Part shown: positions 17,198 to 25,358 of the stretch, one piece after another
Layout: every line of letters begins with the position of its first letter
Position numbering within the stretch: the stretch's first letter is position 1
DNA from: Streptomyces lydicus
Lineage (GTDB): Bacteria > Actinomycetota > Actinomycetes > Streptomycetales > Streptomycetaceae
Reading direction: 5' to 3'
Length of the DNA stretch: 64,000 nucleotides
Assembly: GCF_000717345.1 (NCBI RefSeq)
Contig: NZ_JNZA01000011.1
Span: 1-64,000, forward strand
The notes under the pieces: generated by a model
Told to the model about the DNA's origin: nothing
The model's database searches: none
Seen by the model: only the letters and a program-made list of their open reading frames with translations
Program-made: the position numbers and the translations under genes

Positions 17198-19249
17198 CTA
17201 CTTCTTGGTCGCGGCCTTTTCCTTCTTCGGCTGGGCGACCGGGCCGCGGCGCACCGCGCCCGGCGCGTTCCACTCGGCGCGCTTGCGGGCGCGCAGCTTG
17301 GCGGCCTCGGAGGAGTCCAGCTGCCAGGGCACCGAGGTGACCATGACGCCCGGGGTGAAGAGCAGGCGGCCCTTGAGGCGGAGAGCGGACTGGTTGTGCA
17401 GCAGGTGCTCGTACCAGTGGCCGACGACGTACTCGGGGATGTAGACGGAGACGGCGTCGCGCGGGCTCTCCCGGCGCAGGGACTTGACGTAGTCGATGAT
17501 GGGGCGGGTGATCTCGCGGTAGGGCGAGGCCAGGACCTTCAGCGGGACCTCGATGCCGCGGCGCTCCCACTCCTCCCGCAGGGCCTTGGTGTCGGCCTGG
17601 TCGACGTCCACGCTGACCGCTTCGAGGCTGTCGGAGCGCATCAGCTTGGCGTAGTTCAGGGCCCGGAGCGTGGGCTTGTGGACCTTGGAGACCAGAACGA
17701 TGGAGTGCACCCGGGAGGGGCGTACGACGTCGTCGTCGAGGGTGTCCTCGGCGGCGATCTCGTCGGCGACCCGGTCGTAGTGGCGGCGGATCGCGGACAT
17801 GGTGACGAAGAAGATGACCATGCCGAGCAGCGCCACCCAGGCGCCGTGGGTGAACTTCGTCAGCAGGACGACGACGAGGACGAGGCCGGTGAAGAAGGCA
17901 CCGAAGGCGTTGATGGCGCGCGAGCGGTGCATGCGGTTGCGCTTGGCCGGGTCCTGCTCGCTGCGCAGGTGGCGGTTCCAGTGGCGGACCATGCCGGTCT
18001 GGCTGAGCGTGAAGGAGACGAAGACGCCGACGATGTAGAGCTGGATCAGCCGGGTGGAGTCCGCGCCGTAGAGGTAGACGAGGATCGCGGCGGCGCCGGC
18101 CAGCAGGACGATGCCGTTGGAGAACGCCAGGCGGTCGCCGCGGGTGTGCAGCTGGCGCGGCAGGTAGCGGTCCTGGGCCAGGATCGAGCCGAGCAGCGGG
18201 AAGCCGTTGTAGGCGGTGTTGGCGGCGAGGAACAGCACCAGCGCGGTGGCGGCGGCCAGCACGACGAAGAGGAAGCTGCCCTTGCCGAAGACCGCCTCGG
18301 CGACCTGCGAGATGACCGGGTTCTGGGTGTAGCCGGAGCCGATCGGCTTGCCGTGGAGGAGCAGGTCGGTGGCCGGGTTCTCGGCCATCCTGACGTTGGT
18401 GGCCATGGCCAGGCCGATGATGCCGCAGAACATGGTGACGGCCAGGCCGCCCATGAGAGCGAGGGTGGTGGCCGCGTTCTTGGACTTCGGCTTGCGGAAG
18501 GCGGGCACACCGTTGGAGATCGCCTCGACGCCGGTGAGCGCGGCACAGCCGGAGGAGAAGGCGCGCAGGAGAAGGAAGATGAGCGCGAAGCCGGCCAGGC
18601 CGCCCTGTTCGGCGTGGATGGTGTAGTCGGCGGTGGGGGCCTTCATCGTGTCGCCCATGACCACGGCGCGGATGACGCCCCAGGCGATCATGATGAAGAC
18701 GCCCGCCACGAAGACATAGGTCGGGATCGCGAAGAGCTTCCCGGACTCCTTGACCCCGCGCAGGTTCATCAGCGTCAGCAGAACGATGACGACGACCGCG
18801 CAGAGGGTCTTGTGCTCGACGACGAACGGGATCGCCGAGCCCAGGTTCTCGATCCCGGAGGAGATGGAGACCGCGACGGTCAGCACGTAGTCGACCAGCA
18901 GGGCGCTGGCGACGGTGAGGCCGGCCTTGGGACCGAGGTTGGTGGTGGCGACCTCGTAGTCACCGCCACCGCTCGGGTAGGCGTGCACGTTCTGCCGGTA
19001 CGACGCGACGACCGTGAACATCAGCACGACGACCGCGACCGCGATCCACGGGCTGAAGCTGTACGCAGAGACACCCGCGACGGACAGGACGAGCAGCACC
19101 TCGCCCGGCGCGTAGGCCACGGAGGAGAGCGGGTCGGAGGCGAAGACGGGGAGTGCGATGCGCTTGGGGAGCAGGGTCTCCCCGAGCCGGTCGCTGCGCA
19201 GTGCGCGCCCGATCAAGATCCGTTTGGGCACGTCGGTCAGTTTGGACAC
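17198..19249 (-). CDS. APC-superfamily permease, KimA-like potassium/proton symporter
   Basis: A 683-residue membrane protein with about 12 hydrophobic segments up to residue 470 and a cytoplasmic C-terminal domain of about 200 residues (SIVLVSKVHKPTLRALNYAK). The start, RILIGRALRSDRLGE followed by LALPVFASDPLSSVAYAPGE-like sequence, matches the opening of Bacillus KimA (IGKPL, then SSDALSSVAYG), and the overall plan of permease plus soluble tail is the same. KimA takes up K+ with protons and is inhibited by c-di-AMP. Many such proteins are annotated only as amino acid permeases. The potassium genes beside it favour the KimA reading. The start is a GTG with a weak ribosome binding site. Confidence 0.8.
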   Translation of the reverse strand: MSKLTDVPKRILIGRALRSDRLGETLLPKRIALPVFASDPLSSVAYAPGEVLLVLSVAGVSAYSFSPWIAVAVVVLMFTVVASYRQNVHAYPSGGGDYEVATTNLGPKAGLTVASALLVDYVLTVAVSISSGIENLGSAIPFVVEHKTLCAVVVIVLLTLMNLRGVKESGKLFAIPTYVFVAGVFIMIAWGVIRAVVMGDTMKAPTADYTIHAEQGGLAGFALIFLLLRAFSSGCAALTGVEAISNGVPAFRKPKSKNAATTLALMGGLAVTMFCGIIGLAMATNVRMAENPATDLLLHGKPIGSGYTQNPVISQVAEAVFGKGSFLFVVLAAATALVLFLAANTAYNGFPLLGSILAQDRYLPRQLHTRGDRLAFSNGIVLLAGAAAILVYLYGADSTRLIQLYIVGVFVSFTLSQTGMVRHWNRHLRSEQDPAKRNRMHRSRAINAFGAFFTGLVLVVVLLTKFTHGAWVALLGMVIFFVTMSAIRRHYDRVADEIAAEDTLDDDVVRPSRVHSIVLVSKVHKPTLRALNYAKLMRSDSLEAVSVDVDQADTKALREEWERRGIEVPLKVLASPYREITRPIIDYVKSLRRESPRDAVSVYIPEYVVGHWYEHLLHNQSALRLKGRLLFTPGVMVTSVPWQLDSSEAAKLRARKRAEWNAPGAVRRGPVAQPKKEKAATKK

Positions 19250-19440
19250 CCGAGGATGCTAAGCGCTCGTCAAGGCTCATGCCCAGCCACCATCCGTAAC
19301 GGTGGTGGGCGGTCCGGCGGGCAGCACGCCGCCGACCTGCCCGTGAACCCAGCTCAGCCCGGGGCCTTTACAGAATCCGCACCTCGTGCGCACCCCGTAC
19401 GCCGGGGCTTCGGTGGCCCGGCGTGGTGTTCGTCACGTCC

Positions 19441-21477
19441 TCACCGGCGCGCCCCGGCGCCGGCCGGCCGCGAGCGCCGGGAGTGCAGCTCACCCAGCGC
19501 CTGGCGGGTGGCGACCAGCAGCACCCGGTCCTGGGGCCGCAGGACGTAGTCGTTGCCCAGTTCGTGCACGAGGTGGGCCGGTTCGCGTTCCTGGTCCGGC
19601 GGCGGGGCGGCCGCGGTGGCCGGTTCCGGGTCGTCGGGCGCGGAGGTGTCCACCGCCAGCACCCGCAGCCAGCCGGGGCGCAGCACCTCGCCGACCGTAC
19701 GGCCCTCCAGTGCGGCGTGGCCGCGGACCTCGACCCGGGCGACCAGCAGCACCCGCCGCTCGACGGGAATGGCGCCGAGGATCTGCCGGCCCATCATCGC
19801 GCCGGCGAAGGCGGGCGCGGCCAGGAACGAGGTGCTGCGGCTGCGGGTCAGCGCCCGCGGGTGCGCGGCGCGCAGGGTTCGGTACACGGCGGTGGCGAAC
19901 CGGTCGTCGAACAGCCGGAGCGTGACCCGCAGCTGCGGCTTGACCGAGCGGGCGTAGAGCGCGGCCTCCAGGTTGGTGGTGTCCTCGCTGGTCAGGGCGA
20001 GCAGGCCGGCCGCCCGCTCGATCATCGCGGCCTCCAGGACCCCTTCCTGTGTGACGTCCCCCAGGACGGTCGGCACCCGCAGCCGCCGGGCGAGCGCGAT
20101 GCCCCGCGCCTCCGGGTCCGCCTCGATGCACACGACGGGGATGCCCATCTCGTGCAGCCGGGCCAGGACCCGGGTGCCGACCTTGCCGAGGCCGAGCAGC
20201 ACCACGTGCCCCGACAGCCCGCGCGGCGGCCGCCGCAGCGCCGAGGCACTGCGGAAGGTGCCCAGCCCCTCGAACGCCGCCGCGACCAGCACCGGCAGCA
20301 GCAACAGCCCGGTCAGCCCGGACAGCAGCTGGAGGATCTTGCGGGGCAGCGGCGCGTCGATCGCCGGATCGTTGATCGCGAAAAGGTCCAGCAGCGTGAG
20401 GTAGGCGGCGTGCACCGGGTTCTCGCCGATGGTGATCCAGGAGGCGACGGCCAGCGCCAGCACCGCACCGACGACGCCGGCCAGCGACCAGCGCAGCCGC
20501 CGGGAGAAGAGCGAGGCGAGCGGCGCGCCCCGGCCGCGCAGCCCGCGGCGGCGCACCGGCCGCCCCGTGTAGGAGACGGTCTCCAGCACGACGGTGCCGC
20601 AGCCGACGGCCTCCGCCGCCGCGGCGTCGTCCGGCAGCAGGACCGGCCCCTCGTCGCCGGCTGCCGGCCGCGGCGCGTCGGCCGGGTGCCCGGCGGCCGC
20701 GGGGTCGCTGGCGGAGGCGGAGAGCAGCGCGAGGGTGCACAGACCGGGATCGCCCGGCCGGCCCGGGGGCACCGGGGTGCGCTCCACGGCTCGCAGCAGC
20801 AGCCCGTCCGCCTCGATGACCTTGCTGGTGCCGGCGACCGCGGTGGCCGCCAGGGCGGGGGCGACGGTGTCCGCGTCGGACAGCACGGTCGTGGAGGCGT
20901 CGATTCCGGAATCGACGTCGTCCGACGCGCCGTCGGCCTCCCCGGCGCCCTGCGCCGCGACCGCCGCGGCCTGGTCCAGCAACTCCTCCAGGTGCTGGCC
21001 CAGTTTGCGGTTGTAGAGGCGGATGACCAGCCGCAGCCGGGGGTTGAGCCGGCGGGCCCGCAGCGCCGCGTGGATGTTGAGTTCGTCGTCGTCATAGACC
21101 AGGGCCAGGGCCTCCGCCCCGGCGACGCCCGCCTCGCTCAGCGCCACGTCGTCCGGCTGCGCCGACTCCAGGATCCGTACGGTCTCCTCCGGGACCTCGC
21201 CGGTGCCGTCGGCGGGCGCCTCGGACGGCAGCGGCCCGGTGCGCGTCATCGCCGCCGAGACCCTGCCGAGCAGAGCGGTGGCCCGGTCGAGGGCGCGGGA
21301 CGGCGGGGGGATCCGGGGGCGGTGCGGCTCCCGGGCGGAGGGGACGACCAGCGTCACCCGTTCGCCGTAGACGTCCCGGAGCTCGGCGGCGAGCCGGTGC
21401 GCGAGCGCATCGTCGCCACAGACCACCATGTGCGGTGCGGAATAGCCCTGTTGAGGCTGGAGAGGCAGGTTGGGCAC
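19441..21477 (-). CDS. Two-RCK NAD-binding protein of the CASTOR/POLLUX ion-channel type
   Basis: A 678-residue protein. The first Rossmann-like (RCK/TrkA-N) region is at about 15-160 (MVVCGDDALAHRLAAEL, LALVYDDDELNIHAALRARR). A disordered stretch leads to two hydrophobic segments near 345-365 and 395-420 (WSLAGVVGAVLALAVASWIT and LLSGLTGLLLLPVLVAAAF), with a short loop where a pore helix could lie. A second RCK domain follows (HVVLLGLGKVGTRVLARLHE, then TSEDTTNLEAALYAR) with a TrkA-C-like end. Ligand-gated ion channels of the CASTOR/POLLUX group have this order. It is transcribed away from the trkA pair, with a 281-bp shared promoter region. Confidence 0.75.
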   Translation of the reverse strand: MPNLPLQPQQGYSAPHMVVCGDDALAHRLAAELRDVYGERVTLVVPSAREPHRPRIPPPSRALDRATALLGRVSAAMTRTGPLPSEAPADGTGEVPEETVRILESAQPDDVALSEAGVAGAEALALVYDDDELNIHAALRARRLNPRLRLVIRLYNRKLGQHLEELLDQAAAVAAQGAGEADGASDDVDSGIDASTTVLSDADTVAPALAATAVAGTSKVIEADGLLLRAVERTPVPPGRPGDPGLCTLALLSASASDPAAAGHPADAPRPAAGDEGPVLLPDDAAAAEAVGCGTVVLETVSYTGRPVRRRGLRGRGAPLASLFSRRLRWSLAGVVGAVLALAVASWITIGENPVHAAYLTLLDLFAINDPAIDAPLPRKILQLLSGLTGLLLLPVLVAAAFEGLGTFRSASALRRPPRGLSGHVVLLGLGKVGTRVLARLHEMGIPVVCIEADPEARGIALARRLRVPTVLGDVTQEGVLEAAMIERAAGLLALTSEDTTNLEAALYARSVKPQLRVTLRLFDDRFATAVYRTLRAAHPRALTRSRSTSFLAAPAFAGAMMGRQILGAIPVERRVLLVARVEVRGHAALEGRTVGEVLRPGWLRVLAVDTSAPDDPEPATAAAPPPDQEREPAHLVHELGNDYVLRPQDRVLLVATRQALGELHSRRSRPAGAGARR

Positions 21478-21758
21478 ACCTCGTAGCGTGCCTTACGGGC
21501 GTCCCACGGCGCAGCCCGGCGTGCGAAGCCGTCGTGCGGCCGGGTCGGGCCGCATCCGATCAGCGCCTACCGCGCCCCCTACGGCACGCGGCATTACGGC
21601 TACGGTTGTACCGGACCACGGTGCGCCCAGCGCTCCCGCTGCCGCGCCCGGTCCGTGTCGCGAGCTCGGGCTTCGTGTCGCCGGTACTGGGAGAAGAAAG
21701 TAGTGAGCAGGGTGTTTGTGCAGGTCAGCGCGCTAGTACAGGGCACGGGGTAATCAGC

Positions 21759-22427
21759 ATGCACATCGTCATCATGGGGTGCGGGCGGGTGGGCTCCGCG
21801 CTCGCGCAGACCCTGGAGAGCCAGGGTCACACCATCGCGGTGATCGACCAGGACCCGACCGCGTTCCGTCGCCTCGGCTCCTCGTTCGGCGGGCGCCGGG
21901 TGACCGGCGTCGGCTTCGACCAGGACACCCTGCGCGAGGCGGGCATCGAGGAGGCGGGTGCCTTCGCGGCCGTCTCCAGCGGTGACAACTCCAACATCAT
22001 CGCCGCCCGGGTGGCCCGCGAGATGTTCGGCGTCGAGAACGTCGCGGCCCGCATCTACGACCCGCGCCGTGCCGAGGTCTACCAGCGCCTGGGCATCCCC
22101 ACCGTCGCCACCGTCCGCTGGACGGCCGACCAGATGCTGCGCCGGCTGCTGCCGTCGGGCGCCGAGCCGCTGTGGCGGGACCCGAGCGGTGCCGTTCAGC
22201 TCGCCGAGGTGCACACCTCCCCCGCCTGGGTCGGGCACAAGATCAGCAAGCTGCAGGAGGAGACCGGCGTCCGCGTCGCGTTCCTCACCCGGCTGGGTGA
22301 GGCGATGCTGCCGACCTCGCAGACGGTGCTGCAGGAAGGCGACCTGGTGCACGTCATGATGCGCACCGATGAGGTCGAGAAGGTCGAAGCGGCATTCGCC
22401 ACGGGTCCCGAGGAGGCGCACGCATGA
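21759..22427 (+). CDS. TrkA-family potassium uptake regulatory subunit
   Basis: A 222-residue peripheral protein with an NAD-binding RCK domain starting MHIVIMGCGRVGSALAQTLE, the acidic end of the second strand (VIDQD), the conserved SSGDNSNIIAARVARE, and a TrkA-C domain from about residue 140. Such proteins gate Trk/Ktr potassium transporters from the cytoplasmic face. The ATG overlaps the downstream gene by four bases (ATGA), so the two proteins are made together and likely form one complex. No TrkH/TrkG membrane subunit is encoded nearby; the partner may be the KimA-like or the channel-like protein, or a distant gene. Confidence 0.9.
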   Translation: MHIVIMGCGRVGSALAQTLESQGHTIAVIDQDPTAFRRLGSSFGGRRVTGVGFDQDTLREAGIEEAGAFAAVSSGDNSNIIAARVAREMFGVENVAARIYDPRRAEVYQRLGIPTVATVRWTADQMLRRLLPSGAEPLWRDPSGAVQLAEVHTSPAWVGHKISKLQEETGVRVAFLTRLGEAMLPTSQTVLQEGDLVHVMMRTDEVEKVEAAFATGPEEAHA

Positions 22428-23095
22428 GGGTCGCGATTGCGGGTGCCGGCGCGGTGGGTCGTTCCATCGCCGGCGAACTCCTCGAAAACGGTCACGAGAT
22501 CCTGCTCATCGACAAGGCGCCGACCGCCATCTCGGTCGAGCGGGTGCCGCTGGCGGAGTGGCTGCTGGCCGACGCCTGTGAGATCACCTCGCTCGACGAG
22601 GCGGCGCTGCAGCGCTGCAACGTCGTGATCGCGGCGACCGGCGACGACAAGGTCAACCTGGTCGTCTCGCTGCTCGCCAAGACCGAGTACGGGGTGCCCC
22701 GGGTGGTCGCCCGGGTCAACAACCCGAAGAACGAGTGGCTGTTCAACGAGGCGTGGGGCGTGGACGTCGCGGTGTCGACGCCGCGTCTGATGTCGGCGCT
22801 GGTCGAAGAAGCGGTGAGCGTCGGCGACCTGGTACGGCTGCTGCGCTTCAGCCACGGCGACGCCAACCTCGTCGAGCTGACGCTGCCGCCCGAGGCCGCA
22901 CTGGCCGGCACCCGGGTCGGGGACGTGGCATGGCCCGAGGACACCTCGCTGGTCACCATCATCCGCGGCACGCGGGTGCTCACGCCCAGCAAGGACGACG
23001 TGCTGGAGGCCGGCGACGAGCTGCTGTTCGTCGCGGCGCAGTCGCGCGAGGAGCAGCTCGAGGACCTGCTGTCGGTGCGGCGCGAGGAGTCGTGA
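22424..23095 (+). CDS. TrkA-family potassium uptake regulatory subunit
   Basis: A 223-residue RCK protein, paralogous to the gene before it: MRVAIAGAGAVGRSIAGELL (nucleotide fold), LLIDKAP, IAATGDDKVNLVVSLLAKTE, and a TrkA-C domain in the last 80 residues (LTLPPEAALAGTRVGDV). Paired trkA genes in actinobacteria (often called ceoB and ceoC) have the same arrangement. Translation is coupled through a four-base overlap. A strong palindromic terminator follows 20 bases after the stop. Confidence 0.9.
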   Translation: MRVAIAGAGAVGRSIAGELLENGHEILLIDKAPTAISVERVPLAEWLLADACEITSLDEAALQRCNVVIAATGDDKVNLVVSLLAKTEYGVPRVVARVNNPKNEWLFNEAWGVDVAVSTPRLMSALVEEAVSVGDLVRLLRFSHGDANLVELTLPPEAALAGTRVGDVAWPEDTSLVTIIRGTRVLTPSKDDVLEAGDELLFVAAQSREEQLEDLLSVRREES

Positions 23096-23114
23096 CGCCG
23101 GACTGACGCCGAGC

Positions 23115-23160
23115 ACGCGCCGGGGCCCGGGAACCGTACGGTTCCCGGGCCCCGGCGCGT
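23115..23160. terminator. Bidirectional terminator, 46-bp perfect palindrome
   Basis: The sequence is a perfect inverted repeat with its centre between 23137 and 23138 (arms ending CCGT|ACGG). It forms a hairpin of about 21 bp in either strand. It lies between the convergent trkA pair and the DUF3159 gene and can serve both. Confidence 0.85.
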
Positions 23161-23188
23161 CGGTGTCGGTACGTCCGCCGCGGCTGCC

Positions 23189-24046
23189 TCAGCGGCGGTG
23201 GCGCGGCCCCTGCGGGCGCTCCGCGGCGGCCTCGGCCACCACGTCCCCGTAGAGGTCGTCGGTGACCCGGTCGAGTGCCTCGCGCTCGATGCGGCGGCGC
23301 TCCTGCGCCTCCTCCTCGGCCTTCTCCTTCGCCTCCATCTCGGCGAAGACGTCGATCGGCGGCGGCGCCTTCACCAGGAAGACCCAGGTGAGGTAGACCG
23401 CGAGCAGGAACGGCGGGATCTTCAGCGCGATCAGCACCCAGCCGAGCTGGGTGGTGTCCGCCCACCAGTACAGGGGGAAGAGGATCGCGCACTTGGCGAG
23501 CAGGATCAGCCCCCAGGCCAGGCTGGCCTTGGCGTACGCCTTCTTGCGGCCCGGGTTGCGGGTGCGCCAGGAGAGGTTCTCCTTGAACACCGGCCCCAGG
23601 ATCAGCCCGATCAGCGGGACACCGGCGAGCGTGGTGACGAGGTACGCCACCGCGAGGCCGAGGGTGTAGAGCATGCCCGGCAGGTAGAAGTCCTTGGCGT
23701 TGCCGGTCATCATCGCGAAGACCACGCCGAAGGCCACCCCGAAGACGCCGCTGAAGGCGTGCTTGACGGTGTCCTTGCGGATCAGCCGGACGGCGGTCAG
23801 CACCAGCGAGACCGCCAGCGCGGCGATCGCCGAGACGTGCAGGTCCTTGTTGACCGTGAAGATCGCCACGAACAGCAGGCCGGGGACCACGGTCTCCACC
23901 ATGCCGCGGACGCCGCCGAACGCCTCGAAGAGCGCGGCCTCGGTCACCTGTCTGCCGTCGGCGCCGGGCCCCGGCGCGGGGTCTGCGGCAGCGGCCGGTC
24001 GGTGCGGGCCTTCTGCGTCAGTGGTCGGTCGGTCGTGAGACGTCAC
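23189..24046 (-). CDS. DUF3159 family membrane protein
   Basis: A 285-residue protein with six or so hydrophobic segments from about residue 50 (VETVVPGLLFVAIFTV, ALAVSLVLTAVRLI, LGLAVAYLVTTLAGVPLIGL) and a charged C-terminal tail. The sequence RNPGRKKAYAKASLAWGLIL is typical of DUF3159. Function is unknown. The GTG start lies three bases after the stop of the OB-fold gene, whose end supplies the AGGAG ribosome binding site, so the two are one operon. It is found beside trkA genes in many actinomycetes. Confidence 0.85.
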   Translation of the reverse strand: MTSHDRPTTDAEGPHRPAAAADPAPGPGADGRQVTEAALFEAFGGVRGMVETVVPGLLFVAIFTVNKDLHVSAIAALAVSLVLTAVRLIRKDTVKHAFSGVFGVAFGVVFAMMTGNAKDFYLPGMLYTLGLAVAYLVTTLAGVPLIGLILGPVFKENLSWRTRNPGRKKAYAKASLAWGLILLAKCAILFPLYWWADTTQLGWVLIALKIPPFLLAVYLTWVFLVKAPPPIDVFAEMEAKEKAEEEAQERRRIEREALDRVTDDLYGDVVAEAAAERPQGPRHRR

Positions 24047-24049
24047 CGG

Positions 24050-24448
24050 CTACTCCTGTCCGAGCGGTCGGAGTTCGTACTTCGGATTGAAGAGCACCCG
24101 GCGTCCGTGGCTCAGGGAGACCCGGCCCGAGGCGATGAGCTTACGGCCCGGCTCGATCCCGACGATGGAGCGGCGGCCGAGCCACACCACGTCGAGCGCC
24201 GCGGAGCCGTCGAACAGCTCCGCCTCGAGCGCGGGCACACCGGCGCGGGGCCGCAGCGTGACGTGCCGCAGGGTGCCGGTGACCTTCACTATCTGGCGGT
24301 CGTCGCAGTCGCAGATGCGGGTGCACCCCGCGTTCTGCGCATCCTGCTGCAGCTCGGCGGACTGCAACTCCTCCTCGGAGGAGGACAGCCTGTCGAGCAT
24401 CCGGCGGAAGCGACCGGCCGGCTTCTCGGGTCGGGTACCAGCACTCAT
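24050..24448 (-). CDS. OB-fold nucleic-acid-binding protein
   Basis: A 132-residue soluble protein. I use the ATG at 24448 (MSAGTRPEKPAGRFRRMLDR); frames upstream are not protein-like. Residues about 50-130 form an OB-fold: VKVTGTLRHVTLRPRAGVPA, LEAELFDGSAALDVVWLG, GRKLIASGRVSL. The stretch CTRICDCDD adds three cysteines before the fold. It may bind single-stranded nucleic acid, but its role is not known. It is the first gene of a two-gene operon with the DUF3159 gene. Confidence 0.85.
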   Translation of the reverse strand: MSAGTRPEKPAGRFRRMLDRLSSSEEELQSAELQQDAQNAGCTRICDCDDRQIVKVTGTLRHVTLRPRAGVPALEAELFDGSAALDVVWLGRRSIVGIEPGRKLIASGRVSLSHGRRVLFNPKYELRPLGQE

Positions 24449-24595
24449 GAACCCAGCGTACCGGTGGCCGGGCCGCGCAATCACGGCGTCCACAGGGACT
24501 TCGTACGCGGCTGACAACCCCGCGGGCGCCGCCTTTCGGGACGCCACGGCCCGAAACGGTCCGTCCCGGTCCGCCGCCCGCACCGCCCCGCCGCC

Positions 24596-25279
24596 TCACT
24601 GCTCGAAGCGGTACCCCATCCCCGGCTCGGTGATGAAGTGCTTCGGGTGGGAGGGGTCGCTCTCCAGTTTGCGGCGGAGCTGGGCCATGTAGACCCGCAG
24701 GTAGTTGGTCTCGGTGCCGTACGAGGGCCCCCAGACCTCCTGGAGGAGCTGCTTCTGGCTGACCAGCCGGCCGGCGTTGCGGACCAGGACCTCCAGCAGG
24801 TGCCACTCGGTCGGGGTGAGCCGGATGTCCCGGCCGCCGCGGTTGACCTTCTTGGCGGCGAGGTCGACGGTGAAGCCCTCGGTCTCCACGATCACCTCGT
24901 CGTCAGCCGGCCCGGTCGGCTCGGCACGGCGCACCGCCGCCCGCAGCCGGGCCAGCAGCTCGTCCATCCCGAACGGCTTGGTGACGTAGTCGTCCGCCCC
25001 GGCGTCCAGCGCCTCCACCTTCTCGTCGGAGGTCTGCCGCGCGGAGAGCACCAGGATCGGCACCCGCGTCCAGCCCCGCAGCCCCCTGATCACCTCGACG
25101 CCGTCCATGTCGGGCAGGCCGAGGTCGAGGACGACCACATCGGGGTGGCGGGCCGCGGCGAGCTTGAGGGCGGTGGCCCCGTCGGGGGCCGCGTCGACCT
25201 CGTACTTGCGGGCTTTCAGGTTGATCACGAGGGCGCGGACGATCTGCGGCTCGTCATCGACCACAAGCACCCGGTTCAC
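24596..25279 (-). CDS. kdpE: Response regulator KdpE
   Basis: A 227-residue OmpR/PhoB-type regulator. The receiver domain has DDE at 8-10, the phosphorylated Asp52 (VLDLGLPD) and Lys in YVTKPF. The winged-helix domain (about 130-227) includes IRLTPTEWHLLEVLVRNAGR and TNYLRVYMAQLRRKLE, typical of KdpE. It activates kdpFABC when potassium is scarce. The GTG start lies 79 bases after kdpD, with which it is probably co-transcribed. It is about 7 kb from its usual target operon, which lies at 32450-37178. Confidence 0.9.
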   Translation of the reverse strand: MNRVLVVDDEPQIVRALVINLKARKYEVDAAPDGATALKLAAARHPDVVVLDLGLPDMDGVEVIRGLRGWTRVPILVLSARQTSDEKVEALDAGADDYVTKPFGMDELLARLRAAVRRAEPTGPADDEVIVETEGFTVDLAAKKVNRGGRDIRLTPTEWHLLEVLVRNAGRLVSQKQLLQEVWGPSYGTETNYLRVYMAQLRRKLESDPSHPKHFITEPGMGYRFEQ

Positions 25280-25358
25280 TGGCGTTCTCCTCGTGGTGTC
25301 GTGTCCCGGCGGGCCGGGCCCGCGGGGCGTGGGGTGAGTGCGGTCCGTACGGGCCGGC

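Noticed and set aside
19250..19440. A c-di-AMP riboswitch before the KimA-like gene
   Set aside because: KimA genes in other bacteria have one, but none of the conserved ydaO elements is present here.
16448..19549. A 1033-codon plus-strand open frame across the methyltransferase and KimA-like genes
   Set aside because: It is the antisense shadow of two well-supported minus-strand genes; its translation is glycine/alanine/arginine-rich with no motif.
21478..21758. Upstream extension of the first trkA gene to 21435
   Set aside because: The added residues are not protein-like and the NAD-binding fold begins exactly at the ATG at 21759.
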